Assembly: GCA_044361595.1 (NCBI GenBank) | Contig: JBIKIN010000019.1 | Location: forward strand, 1-64,000 | DNA: 64,000 bases | Direction: 5' to 3' | Source: Pseudopedobacter sp044361595 | GTDB lineage: Bacteria; Bacteroidota; Bacteroidia; Sphingobacteriales; Sphingobacteriaceae | Part shown: one piece after another, positions 8,618-17,911 of the stretch | How the letters are laid out: each line of letters opens with the position of its first letter | How positions within the stretch are numbered: the stretch's first letter is position 1 | Notes under the pieces: generated by a model | Databases searched by the model: none | What the model was told of the DNA's origin: nothing | What the model saw: the letters and a program-made list of their open reading frames with translations, nothing else | Position numbers and translations under genes: made by a program

Positions 8618-9676
8618 ATGATTACAGCATTCGAAACTTCTTTAGAAAAATTATCAGTTCATAAAGTAGGAAATAAGTCGCAAGATGAATACATGACCTT
8701 GTCTGATGCGCCACTAAGTATTTCTGATGATTTATTGAATAACCTCTTGATTACCTATTTTCTAAAACCTTTTGAAAAAGTAAACGAGGTTTATCATTTT
8801 ACGCACTCTAGCGGAGATTTATCTTTAAATGAGATTTACAATTTTGCTCAAAAATGTTTCACTAATCCTTCTGATTTTCATGAGCTTAGTCAGCAAATCA
8901 CCCGTCATTTACACGACGTTTCTTCGCATCCAAAAATAAAGGCTGGCGAGGTTTATATTGCCTTTTTTAACCAAGTGCAAATTGAAGGAGAGTTACACGA
9001 TGCAATCGGAATTTTTAAATCAGAAACTAAGGAAACTTATTTAAAGGTATATCCTGATGCTGGAGGTTTTAACCTGAGTTATGAGCAAGAAGCCATCAAT
9101 ATTCAAAAGTTAGATAAAGGCTGTATCATCGTTAACACCAATAAAGAAGAAGGTTATAAGGTTGTTGTGATCGATCAAACCAATAAAACCCAAGAAGCCG
9201 CAGTTTATTGGAAAGATGATTTTTTAAAGCTCAAAATTAGGAATGATAGCTATAACCAAACCACCAATGTGATGGGGCTTTACAAGAACTTCGTAAATGA
9301 AAAAATTGACGATGATTTTGAAATTTCTAAACCCGATAAAATTGACTTGCTGAATAAGAGCATGAAGTATTTTAAAGAAAAAGAAAAATTTGATTTTGAT
9401 GAGTTTTCTAACGAAGTGATTGGTAATGATACAGCTTCCAAATCTTTTAAAGAAATGGTTTTAAGTTACGAACAAGAGTTTGAAACACCTATAAGTCAAG
9501 GGTTCGAAATATCTGGCCAGGCAATTAAAAAGCAAGCCTCTAGTTATAAATCGGTATTAAAATTAGATAAGAATTTTCATGTCTATATTCACGGCGATAG
9601 ACAGCTTTTAGAGCAAGGTTTTGATGAACATAAAGGCATGAATTACATTACTTTGTTTTATAATAAAGAGGTTTAG
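8618..9676 (+). CDS. Nucleoid-associated protein, NdpA/YejK family
   Basis: The 352-residue soluble protein matches the 37-kDa nucleoid-associated family (PF04245): an N-terminal region with the SLEKLSVHKVGNKSQDEYM start, a central segment with VYIAFFNQVQIEGELHDAIG and KSETKETYLKV, and a helical acidic C-terminal part. Members bind DNA and sit on the nucleoid; their exact role is unclear. It is the third gene of a tight run after the TspO-like and HDAC-family genes. Whether the deacetylase acts on this or another DNA-bound protein is only a guess from adjacency. Confidence 0.85.
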   Translation: MITAFETSLEKLSVHKVGNKSQDEYMTLSDAPLSISDDLLNNLLITYFLKPFEKVNEVYHFTHSSGDLSLNEIYNFAQKCFTNPSDFHELSQQITRHLHDVSSHPKIKAGEVYIAFFNQVQIEGELHDAIGIFKSETKETYLKVYPDAGGFNLSYEQEAINIQKLDKGCIIVNTNKEEGYKVVVIDQTNKTQEAAVYWKDDFLKLKIRNDSYNQTTNVMGLYKNFVNEKIDDDFEISKPDKIDLLNKSMKYFKEKEKFDFDEFSNEVIGNDTASKSFKEMVLSYEQEFETPISQGFEISGQAIKKQASSYKSVLKLDKNFHVYIHGDRQLLEQGFDEHKGMNYITLFYNKEV

Positions 9677-9743
9677 AAATTTTATAAATTGTTGTTTTGA
9701 TAGCATTCAACAAGGTTTTTTAATTTAAAATACCTCCTTGCAA

Positions 9744-9835
9744 GTCCTCCTGAACTTGTTTCAGGATCTTACACACTATGTTTTTAAATTATAAAGGAAT
9801 AGTTTGATGAGATGCTGAAATAAATTCAGCATGAC
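9744..9835. repeat. Pair of inverted imperfect-palindrome repeat units
   Basis: Two units of one dispersed element face each other: 9744-9770 (GTCCTCCTGAACTTGTTTCA and on) and, on the opposite strand, 9835-9806 (GTCATGCTGAATTTATTTCA and on). Each unit is itself a short palindrome (CTGAA...TTCAG). A third unit at 28543-28572 matches the second at 28 of 30 positions. The pair lies in the 275-bp gap between the nucleoid-associated gene and the hexosaminidase gene and could act as a terminator or a transcript-stabilising hairpin. Confidence 0.75.
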
Positions 9836-9908
9836 CTTCTGGGGATTAAAAGCCTAAAAAAATTACCTATAAATTTCCAAATAGCTTAGCTGACCATGAC
9901 TTAATGTT

Positions 9909-9916
9909 TATATTTG
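9909..9916 (+). promoter_or_regulatory. Bacteroidota -7 promoter element for the hexosaminidase gene
   Basis: TATATTTG matches the TAnnTTTG consensus of the primary sigma factor of Bacteroidota exactly. It lies 35 bases upstream of the hexosaminidase ATG. No clear TTG was found at the -33 position, only a weak TTAGC. Confidence 0.5.
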
Positions 9917-9951
9917 AAATAACATATTCATCAACATAGACTAATCAATAA

Positions 9952-12273
9952 ATGAAGTTTAAATCACTTTTGTTTTTCATTCTCTTATCATTTGCTTTGC
10001 CAGCTTTTGCGCAAACAAATGATCCAAACTTAGGGATTATTCCTGCACCATTATCAGTCGAAAAACAAGATGGATTTTTCCAAATCAATAAAGAAACAGC
10101 TTTACAATTTGAAACAGAAAGCGATCAAAAAGTAGCACAGCTTTTTGCCGATTTGGTGAAATCACAATCGGGAATAGATTTAGTAGTAGCCAAAAGTTTT
10201 ATATCTAAACCATTATCAATTATTCGGTTTAACTCGGCGCAAGCCATAACAAACACAAGCAATTCAGAGGCTTATCAATTAACTATTCAAGCCAATCAAA
10301 TTAATTTAAATGGTTCTGCAAAAGGCATTTTTTATGCCATGCAAACACTTTCTCAATTGTATTTGAACTCTTTGTCGGTGGGTAAAATTCCTAATTGCAT
10401 CATCAAAGACGAACCAAGATATGCTTATCGAGGTCTGCATTTAGATGTAGCCAGACATTTTTATCCCATCAGTTTTGTAAAAAAGTATATCGATTTAATG
10501 GCTTTTTACAAGTTAAACAATTTTCATTGGCATTTATCCGATGACCAAGGATGGCGCATAGAAATTAAAAAATATCCGAAATTAACAGCAATAGGAGGTT
10601 ATAGGGCACAAACGGTAATTGGTAATTATCATGATAGAATGCCACAATGGTTTGATAATACGTCCTATGGCGGTTTTTATACACAAGAAGAAATTAAAGA
10701 AGTGGTGGCTTACGCCGATGCTAAATTTATAAACGTAATTCCAGAAATTGATGTTCCTGGACATACCATGGCGGTTTTGGCTGCTCACCCCGAGTTTGCT
10801 TGCGGAGATAATCCTGGTCCTTTTCTAACTGCTCAAAAGTGGGGTGTTTTTCCTGATATTTTATGTGCAGGTAAGGATGAAACTTTTAACTTTTTAGAGG
10901 ATGTGCTAAAAGAGGTTATGGATTTATTTCCATCTAAATACATTCATATTGGTGGCGATGAGGCTCCAAAAACCAAATGGAAAACTTGTAAATATTGCCA
11001 ATCTCGAATCAAAAAACAGAAACTTAAAAACGAAGAGCAACTGCAATCTTATTTTATACAAAGGATAGAAAAGTTTGTAAACAAAAACGGAAGATCTATT
11101 ATTGGCTGGGACGAAATTTTAGAAGGAGGATTAGCCCCCAATGCAACCGTAATGAGCTGGAGAGGTGTTTCGGGTGGAATTGCTGCTGCTAAACAAAATC
11201 ATTTTGTGATCATGTCTCCAAGTCCAGCAGGGGTTTATCTAGACCATACGCAAGGCCGTAGCGACCAAGAACCAGTAACTATAGGCGGCGACGGAAATAT
11301 TGCTAAGATTTACAATTACAATCCTACGCCAAGCAGTTTAACACCACAACAACAAGGTTTTATTTTAGGAGTACAAGCAAACATGTGGACAGAATATATG
11401 CCTACTAGTAATAAAGTAGAGTATATGCTTTTACCACGTTTGTTAGCCGTTTCGGAAATTGCATGGAGTAGTTTAGCGAATAAAAATTTTAATGATTTTA
11501 ATACGGTTAGAGTTCCGCAACATTTGGCTTTTATAGATCAAATGCCTTTAGTTTATCGAGTTCCTGAGGCGATAGGAGCAAAAGATACCAGTATTTTGGT
11601 TAAAGATTTTTATGAGTTTAACTTTTCTCCTTCTGTTAAAGGCGCCAAAGTTTATTATACCATAGATGGATATACGCCAAACGAAACTACCACATTATAT
11701 CAACAGCCTTTTAAAGTTTATGTGCCTAAAGGCGAAACAAGACCTGTAAAATCTATTGTGATTACACCATCAGGTAAGCGAAGTGTGGTTACTACTACGT
11801 ATTTATTAAACAGGGACACACTAAGCGGTATTGACCCTCAAAATATAAAAACTAAAGGTGCTTTGAAATATTATTATGTACCCGGTAAGTTTAAAAATAC
11901 CTTAGAAATTGACACTAATTTTGCTACTCAAAAAGGAGAGGTTTCTCAAATTTCTCTGAGTAAAATTTCTGGTAAAGCAAGAGAATATGGATTTGTATTT
12001 TCTGGTTATTTTAATGTGAACGAAAATGCAAATTTCGAGTTTTCTTTAAATAGTGATGATGGTAGCAGATTATATATTGATAACGAATTGATTATTGATA
12101 ATGATGGAAAACACGCTCGCTACGAACGTTCGGCAGGAGTTTTATTAAAAGCAGGTTATCATCAAATTAAGGTTTTATATTTTGATGATGGACCTGGTAG
12201 TACCTTGCAGTTATTTATTAAAGGTACTGATGGTAAAAAGATTGAAATGCCAAGTGTGATGCTGGCGAATTGA
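9952..12273 (+). CDS. Secreted beta-N-acetylhexosaminidase, GH20, with PA14 domain
   Basis: The enzyme removes terminal beta-linked N-acetylglucosamine or N-acetylgalactosamine from glycans and chitooligosaccharides. Residues 1-21 are a signal peptide (ending AFAQ). A GH20 N-terminal domain (about 28-150) precedes the catalytic barrel, with the catalytic pair D336-E337 in HIGGDEAPK and the motifs HWHLSDDQGWRIEIK and EIDVPGHT. A chitobiase C-terminal-like segment (YYTIDGYTPNE, around 565-620) is followed by a PA14-type carbohydrate-binding domain (about 650-765). At 773 residues it is complete. It is probably periplasmic or surface-located. Confidence 0.95.
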   Translation: MKFKSLLFFILLSFALPAFAQTNDPNLGIIPAPLSVEKQDGFFQINKETALQFETESDQKVAQLFADLVKSQSGIDLVVAKSFISKPLSIIRFNSAQAITNTSNSEAYQLTIQANQINLNGSAKGIFYAMQTLSQLYLNSLSVGKIPNCIIKDEPRYAYRGLHLDVARHFYPISFVKKYIDLMAFYKLNNFHWHLSDDQGWRIEIKKYPKLTAIGGYRAQTVIGNYHDRMPQWFDNTSYGGFYTQEEIKEVVAYADAKFINVIPEIDVPGHTMAVLAAHPEFACGDNPGPFLTAQKWGVFPDILCAGKDETFNFLEDVLKEVMDLFPSKYIHIGGDEAPKTKWKTCKYCQSRIKKQKLKNEEQLQSYFIQRIEKFVNKNGRSIIGWDEILEGGLAPNATVMSWRGVSGGIAAAKQNHFVIMSPSPAGVYLDHTQGRSDQEPVTIGGDGNIAKIYNYNPTPSSLTPQQQGFILGVQANMWTEYMPTSNKVEYMLLPRLLAVSEIAWSSLANKNFNDFNTVRVPQHLAFIDQMPLVYRVPEAIGAKDTSILVKDFYEFNFSPSVKGAKVYYTIDGYTPNETTTLYQQPFKVYVPKGETRPVKSIVITPSGKRSVVTTTYLLNRDTLSGIDPQNIKTKGALKYYYVPGKFKNTLEIDTNFATQKGEVSQISLSKISGKAREYGFVFSGYFNVNENANFEFSLNSDDGSRLYIDNELIIDNDGKHARYERSAGVLLKAGYHQIKVLYFDDGPGSTLQLFIKGTDGKKIEMPSVMLAN

Positions 12274-12396
12274 GGAGTTTAAGTCAACTTGAGGAAAGAA
12301 AGATCTCATTTGCTTTGATTTACCTATAGTTATTTTAAAAAGTATGTGAAATGTCTCTCTGCCAAAAAGCGAATCGACATAACCAAAAAAACTAAA

Positions 12397-14280
12397 TCAA
12401 TAATTTACATAATCCTTATAAACCTGTTGCATTAAGGCTTTAGCATAAACTAAAGCAGAATCTTTCTGAGCAGGCTTTAATCCTTCCTTATATTTTTGAT
12501 AGATGATTTTTCCATTAACAGGATCGTAACTTAAAGCCATTTGATGGTTAACATAACCAAAGCCATTGTCCCAATTGTAAAAACCGTATCCTTTGGTTTT
12601 GGTGTTAAGCAAGTTTTTACTGTATTTTAAATGGCTATTGCTAATACCTAGCTGGGCTAAAATGGTCGCATTAATATCTACTTGGCTACCGTAAGATTCG
12701 TTTATTGTGCCTTTGTATTCATTTTTTAATGCTCCGCCAATAATCAATAATGGTACGTGGTATCTTAGCGGGTCATAAATTTCTCTACTTTCCATGGGTA
12801 ATCGATGTCCATGATCGGCAGTAATCACAAAAATGGTGTTGTTGTACCAATCTTGCTTTTTGGCTTCTTGAATGTATTTTATTAATTCCTGATCTACATA
12901 GTAACTTGTACTTCTAAATTTATCAGCTAAAGTTTTTTTTCCAAACTTCCCTTCATTTGGTAATTGAAATGGTTCGTGATTGGTGAGTGTGAGTAAATTA
13001 GCAAAAAACGGTTCTTTTTGCGTTGCCAAAAACTTAATATGCTCCTGAAAAGTTAAACCGTCGTAAGCTCCCCAATTAGATTTAATATCAGCTGCTTTAA
13101 AATTACTTTTATCAATTAATAGCTGGTGATCGTGAGAAAGTATATAAGCTTTAAAATTTGCAAAATCAGTATCTCCACCATAAAAAAAGGACGTTTGGTA
13201 GCTTTGTTTTACTAATAATTGACTTAAAGAAGTTAATTTAAGCTGTTTTTCGTTTTCTTTAATGATTGATTTATCGCCTTGTGATGGAAAAGAACTTAAA
13301 ATACCAATAATACCTTTATCAGTTCTGTCGCCTGTAGCGTAAATGTTTTTAAATAGCAAGCCTTCTTTTATTAACTCACTAAATCTCGGAGTGACTCCAC
13401 TTTCGCCACCTAGTTCTTTAACTAAATCGGCGGTAAAACTTTCCATTATAACATAAATAATGTTAGGCTTTGCTGTATTGATGATTTTCTGATTGTAGCT
13501 GCTATCTGTTTGGATAAACAGATGTTTGTTAATCTCTTTTAACTCATTATCAGTATAATAATTAAATCTATTATGATCTGTTTTTTTACTTTTTAGGGTA
13601 GAATACATTAAGTACCAATCGGTATTAATAGCTGCAAAGTTTAATACCTGATTATCGCTAAAATAAACCTTACTGGTATTCATAGGCGCAACCCCAATAC
13701 CACCTCTAATGGCTAAAAAGGTTAAGCCAAAAATTAATAATACCGTTAATGTTTTGAAATATATGTTTAGTTTTTGTGACACTAATTTTAAATTGGGTTT
13801 ATGAACCCAATATTTAAAAAGTAAGAAACCAACTACTATTAAAAAACCTATAGAACTAAAATTTATAAAAAGCGGAGAAGATGCGCTTGATGCCATTGCC
13901 TCTGTAGGAGAGGTGATTACAAATTCAATAGCCTTATAACTAAATTTTGTTCCCCATTCGTGGTAAATATCAACATCAGTAATTGCTGCAAATGAAGATA
14001 ATATAACAATGAAAACAGAATAGATAAATATGGGTTTTAGTGCTATTTTTTCTTGATTGAAAAGTGAAAGAACCCCGTAGGATAAAAAAGGTAGAACGGA
14101 GATATAGCCAGCCATAGAAATATCCATGTGTAAGCCAAACCAAAAACTTTTTAAAATTTCTAAAAAGCCATCTTTACTAGCAGCATTAAAAAACGCAATA
14201 ATGAAGAAAAGTCTGCAAAGGAAGAAGTATAATAACCAAGCAGTAAAATATTTTAGAAAAAAAGAAAGGCTTTTAAACAT
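12397..14280 (-). CDS. LTA synthase family membrane sulfatase-fold phosphotransferase
   Basis: The protein has five N-terminal membrane segments (within residues 1-200) and a periplasmic alkaline-phosphatase/sulfatase-fold domain (about 265-560). The domain carries IYVIMESFTADL, with the threonine that serves as nucleophile in LtaS, then GDRTDKGI and VITADHGHR metal-binding motifs. Gram-negative members transfer phosphoglycerol or phosphoethanolamine groups to glycans or lipids; the acceptor here is unknown. A TATATTTG promoter element ends only 4 bases before the ATG. The gene is convergent with the GH20 gene and separate from the next minus-strand gene. Confidence 0.88.
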   Translation of the reverse strand: MFKSLSFFLKYFTAWLLYFFLCRLFFIIAFFNAASKDGFLEILKSFWFGLHMDISMAGYISVLPFLSYGVLSLFNQEKIALKPIFIYSVFIVILSSFAAITDVDIYHEWGTKFSYKAIEFVITSPTEAMASSASSPLFINFSSIGFLIVVGFLLFKYWVHKPNLKLVSQKLNIYFKTLTVLLIFGLTFLAIRGGIGVAPMNTSKVYFSDNQVLNFAAINTDWYLMYSTLKSKKTDHNRFNYYTDNELKEINKHLFIQTDSSYNQKIINTAKPNIIYVIMESFTADLVKELGGESGVTPRFSELIKEGLLFKNIYATGDRTDKGIIGILSSFPSQGDKSIIKENEKQLKLTSLSQLLVKQSYQTSFFYGGDTDFANFKAYILSHDHQLLIDKSNFKAADIKSNWGAYDGLTFQEHIKFLATQKEPFFANLLTLTNHEPFQLPNEGKFGKKTLADKFRSTSYYVDQELIKYIQEAKKQDWYNNTIFVITADHGHRLPMESREIYDPLRYHVPLLIIGGALKNEYKGTINESYGSQVDINATILAQLGISNSHLKYSKNLLNTKTKGYGFYNWDNGFGYVNHQMALSYDPVNGKIIYQKYKEGLKPAQKDSALVYAKALMQQVYKDYVNY

Positions 14281-14284
14281 GTTG

Positions 14285-14292
14285 CAAATATA
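14285..14292 (-). promoter_or_regulatory. -7 promoter element directly before the LtaS-like gene
   Basis: On the minus strand TATATTTG (14292-14285) matches TAnnTTTG and is followed by CAAC and the ATG at 14280. A transcript starting at the usual 5-7 bases downstream would begin at or next to the start codon. Confidence 0.55.
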
Positions 14293-14338
14293 ATTTTTAC
14301 AAATAGTTTAAAAGCCTCTAATATAAATTTATCTATAA

Positions 14339-15022
14339 TTAACCGCCCATTTGTTTTAATAAGGCTTCAAAAGTCATGGTTTCATAACCCTCTGGTATTT
14401 TGAAATTAACCTCGCCAACGGCTTTTTCTTCAATACTTTTTAAAGTCATGGTGTTTTTTACACCATTCATGTTGGTGCTAAACATTACAGGAAAACCTGT
14501 AATGCCACTTGGCAAAGTAGAAGTTAAAGCAGTGCTTAACACGGTAATTTCTGTAGTTGTCCAAGCTTCTGATAAATCTCCTGATATTTTATCTTTAATT
14601 ATAAATTTAGTGCAATTGTAGCCAGCAATATTTTTAGTTTCTTTGGTGCTAGTCACTTCAAAATCTTTTTCTCCCGCTTGTAAAGACTCTAATTGTTTTG
14701 TTTGTTCTTTAGTAGAGATAACAGCAATTTTTTTACCTTGCATAGGCACATCTGTTAAAGTTAAATTTTGTTGTGTAGCAGCGTCGTAATAATTTTCAAC
14801 TGCAAACATGCCTAAATCCATTTTATATTTACTTACATTACCTTTTATGTAAACTACAAACTCTGACGGAAGCATAGCTGCCATTGCCGCTTGGTCTGGG
14901 GGCAATTCAAAGTTTGTGCTATAAGTTAATATTCCTTCTTTAAGGATTTTTTGAGCGTTAGCTGCGATACTGGTTGATACACAGATTATTGCAATTACTA
15001 GGGTTTTAATTGTCTTTTTCAT
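14339..15022 (-). CDS. Exported DUF4412-like protein
   Basis: A signal peptide (residues 1-23, ending AANA) precedes a 200-residue beta-rich domain containing KNIAGYNCTKFIIKD and a series of short strands, a pattern seen in Bacteroidota proteins labelled DUF4412. These periplasmic proteins have no assigned function. The protein ends with EALLKQMGG. It lies 51 bases downstream of the enoyl-CoA hydratase gene in the same direction and could be read from the same transcript, although no functional link is visible. Confidence 0.65.
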   Translation of the reverse strand: MKKTIKTLVIAIICVSTSIAANAQKILKEGILTYSTNFELPPDQAAMAAMLPSEFVVYIKGNVSKYKMDLGMFAVENYYDAATQQNLTLTDVPMQGKKIAVISTKEQTKQLESLQAGEKDFEVTSTKETKNIAGYNCTKFIIKDKISGDLSEAWTTTEITVLSTALTSTLPSGITGFPVMFSTNMNGVKNTMTLKSIEEKAVGEVNFKIPEGYETMTFEALLKQMGG

Positions 15023-15073
15023 TTTTTATAGTTTTTAGATTAGATTAGTTTTAACTTAAATTATTACAAAGTA

Positions 15074-15844
15074 TTACCATTTAATTTGGTTTTTATTTAA
15101 AAAGGCTTCAATTCCTTTTTTGCAATCCTCAGTAGAGCGGGCATGTGCATTCATTTCTGCGGCGTAATCTAATGCTTCTGCTAATGGAATATCTTGCACA
15201 TTTGTAATTAATTGCTTGGTTAATGCTAAAGATTGTGTAGAGGCAGAAATACATAGCTTATTGGCAAAAGCTAAAACTTCTTGTTCAATTTTGTCTTTCT
15301 CTACCACATAATTAATCAAATTTATTTCTTTTGCTTTATCAGCTGATATTAATTCTCCAGTAAACAAAAGTTGTTTGGTTTGACCTTCTCCAATTTTTCT
15401 GATACAAAATATGGAAACAATAGCGGGAATAAATCCAATTTTAACTTCAGTATAACCAAATTTACTTTCAGGAGTACTAAAAACAAAGTCGCAAACAGTG
15501 GCTAACCCACAACCTCCAGCAATGGCATGCCCCTGTACTTGTGCAATTACAATTTTTGGATGCGTATAGATTTTTTGGAATAAATTTTTTAACAAATTTG
15601 AGTCCTTTAAATTAGCTTCAAAGCTATTTGATTGCAATTGTTTTAAATAATCTAAATCTGCGCCAGCACTAAACACATCGCCTTCAGCATTTAAAATAAT
15701 TATTTTTACTTGCACATCGTTTTCTGCTTTATCAAACAAAGTACTTAAATCAGAAACCAAACTCGCATTTAATGCATTTCTTTTGTCGGGTCTGTTAATA
15801 GTAATATAAGCAACCCTGTCTTTTACTAGGTAATTGGCTAACAT
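15074..15844 (-). CDS. Enoyl-CoA hydratase/isomerase family protein
   Basis: The 256-residue protein is a crotonase-fold enzyme. Visible marks are ITINRPDKRNALN at the N-terminus, the oxyanion-hole segments FSAGADLDYL and GHAIAGGCGLA, and FGYTEVKIGFIPA, with a glutamate at one of the two usual catalytic positions. It probably hydrates an enoyl-CoA in fatty-acid or amino-acid breakdown; the exact substrate cannot be assigned. It starts 3 bases after the ComEC stop, so it is cotranscribed with a gene of unrelated function, an arrangement that is probably incidental. Confidence 0.88.
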   Translation of the reverse strand: MLANYLVKDRVAYITINRPDKRNALNASLVSDLSTLFDKAENDVQVKIIILNAEGDVFSAGADLDYLKQLQSNSFEANLKDSNLLKNLFQKIYTHPKIVIAQVQGHAIAGGCGLATVCDFVFSTPESKFGYTEVKIGFIPAIVSIFCIRKIGEGQTKQLLFTGELISADKAKEINLINYVVEKDKIEQEVLAFANKLCISASTQSLALTKQLITNVQDIPLAEALDYAAEMNAHARSTEDCKKGIEAFLNKNQIKW

Positions 15845-15847
15845 AAA

Positions 15848-17911
15848 TTATAGTTTAAATTCTTTGACTGATGTTTTTTTAAGTATATACGGTTTGATAT
15901 TTAATTGAGCGCTTTGTTCTTGTAAATCTTTAATGATAAAGTCTCTGTTTTTACTATCAATAAATAAATGGTTAAATTTATTTGTCTTTATAATTTGAGC
16001 TAAATTGTATTTGTAATCACCACTCAATAAGAGCCAATTTTGGTTATTTGTTTGACTGAAATTACTTTTTTGATTAATAATTTTTAATGTTTTACCCTCA
16101 AACTTAATGATTTTTTCGTTTTTGGTTAAATGTGGATTATAAAGTTGTATTTCATCAATCTGGCAACTATCTAAATAAGGTTTTACAGAAAATTTAAAAG
16201 TGTTTTCATCTATGGATAAATCGGTAATTAAAACCGCATTATTGCCCTTTATGAATGCAACTGCAGTGTTTTTTCGTAAAGAAAAGAATGTTACCTGTTT
16301 TTGGTTAATGGTTTTTATCTTTTTGTAAGAAATAGAAATTACCAAAACAAAAAGAAACATATAAGCAATTTTTAAAAATCTTATTTGTGTGGTAGCTTTG
16401 AGCGCAAAAATAATAAATAGGTAAAAAACGATAATTTCAAAAACACTAAACCAAATTTGAGTAATGTTTGCGTTAGGTATTTCTTCAATTAGTTTTAAGC
16501 CATAATTATTAAAATCAATAATCTTATCTAATACCAATCCAAGAATTTGAGCTAAGGGCTTAATAAAAGAAAATACTAAAAACCCAATACCAATATACAT
16601 AATCAACATTGCAGGAATCACAATGAAAATATTGCTTAAAACAAAATATATCGGAAATTGGTGAAAATAGAAAAGACTAATTGGCGCTGTAGCAATTTGT
16701 GCTGCAATAGATACTGCCATAATATCCCAAATGTATTTTATTATTTTGTTGTTTGGTTGATAGAGTAAACCAATTTTGGGTTGAATATAAATTAAACCTG
16801 CAACGGCTAAATAGGAGAGTTGAAAACCTACATCAACAATATTAAATGGATTATAAAGTAATAAAATGAATGCCGAGAGAGATAGTATATTAAAAATGTT
16901 AACTTGTTTAAGCTTAGCTTTTGCTATCACCACCAAACTAATCATGATGGCAGCTCTCACAATTGAAGGTGCTAAACCTGTAATTAAAGCATAAAACCAA
17001 ACCAAAAAAATAATAATGGCAGCTTTTAGGTATCTTTTTCTTAAGCTACCATTTAAGAAAAATAATATTGCACTAAATAGGTAAACTACCAAGGCTACAT
17101 GCATGCCAGATACCGAAAGTACATGCATAGTGCCGGTTTTAGTAAATGTATCTATAATGTCTTTACCTAAATCTGCTCTATCTCCTAAAATTAGGGTAGA
17201 AGCAATACCATAAGTGCTAGGACTTAAGTATTTATTAAATTTTGCAACCTGTTTAGCTCTAAATTCTAGTGCAAATGCCTTTAAAGAAATACCTTTATTA
17301 CTATCTATTTTAAAAACTTGTTGCTGGTTAATAAAGCTTTGATGGTATACTTGTTTGTAAGATAAAAATCTCTTATAATTAAATTCACCAGGATTATATG
17401 GAGCCTCTGTAGGGGTGTATTTTGAATAAATTAACAATTCATCGCCATAGTTTAAATTTGGTTTTTTTAAGGTATCAATTCTTAAAGCAATTAATAAATT
17501 TCCAGTTACAAGCTCTATTTTTTTATTGCTAACGGCATATTTAACAGCAACCTCAAATCTGGCTATATCGCCTTTAATTTTAGGCGTTTCTTTAATATTT
17601 ACAATTAACTGCTCTGATTGGTGTTTTGAAAAATGAGAAGATTGGTGGATTTCTTTTTTTTGGTTGCATAAAATAATTCCAGTTAGAAAAACAGTTAAAT
17701 AAACTGCTACACTTAACATGTGCATATTTAAATAAACCCATTTTTTCTTTAATAAAAGGCCTAGGCTAATTATTATTAAAAACAGAGCTAACCAGGTATA
17801 CTCAAAAATAAAATTTGGTTTTAAATCAAGAATTATACTGATTATTATCCCTAAAATGAGTAGTAAAACCAAACGTAAAAATGGAATTTCGGTTTTGAAA
17901 TAGGCAATCAT
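15848..17911 (-). CDS. comEC: ComEC/Rec2-family DNA-uptake channel protein
   Basis: ComEC forms the inner-membrane channel through which single-stranded DNA enters in natural transformation. The protein has two to three N-terminal membrane segments, a soluble DUF4131-like part, and the Competence domain (about 225-495) with the hallmark TMHVLSVSGMHVALVV and ALITGLAPSIVRAAIM. The C-terminal 150 residues do not show the metallo-beta-lactamase motifs of longer ComEC proteins, as is usual for short ComEC forms of around 690 residues. Its ATG directly abuts the stop of the helix-hairpin-helix barrel gene. Confidence 0.92.
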   Translation of the reverse strand: MIAYFKTEIPFLRLVLLLILGIIISIILDLKPNFIFEYTWLALFLIIISLGLLLKKKWVYLNMHMLSVAVYLTVFLTGIILCNQKKEIHQSSHFSKHQSEQLIVNIKETPKIKGDIARFEVAVKYAVSNKKIELVTGNLLIALRIDTLKKPNLNYGDELLIYSKYTPTEAPYNPGEFNYKRFLSYKQVYHQSFINQQQVFKIDSNKGISLKAFALEFRAKQVAKFNKYLSPSTYGIASTLILGDRADLGKDIIDTFTKTGTMHVLSVSGMHVALVVYLFSAILFFLNGSLRKRYLKAAIIIFLVWFYALITGLAPSIVRAAIMISLVVIAKAKLKQVNIFNILSLSAFILLLYNPFNIVDVGFQLSYLAVAGLIYIQPKIGLLYQPNNKIIKYIWDIMAVSIAAQIATAPISLFYFHQFPIYFVLSNIFIVIPAMLIMYIGIGFLVFSFIKPLAQILGLVLDKIIDFNNYGLKLIEEIPNANITQIWFSVFEIIVFYLFIIFALKATTQIRFLKIAYMFLFVLVISISYKKIKTINQKQVTFFSLRKNTAVAFIKGNNAVLITDLSIDENTFKFSVKPYLDSCQIDEIQLYNPHLTKNEKIIKFEGKTLKIINQKSNFSQTNNQNWLLLSGDYKYNLAQIIKTNKFNHLFIDSKNRDFIIKDLQEQSAQLNIKPYILKKTSVKEFKL

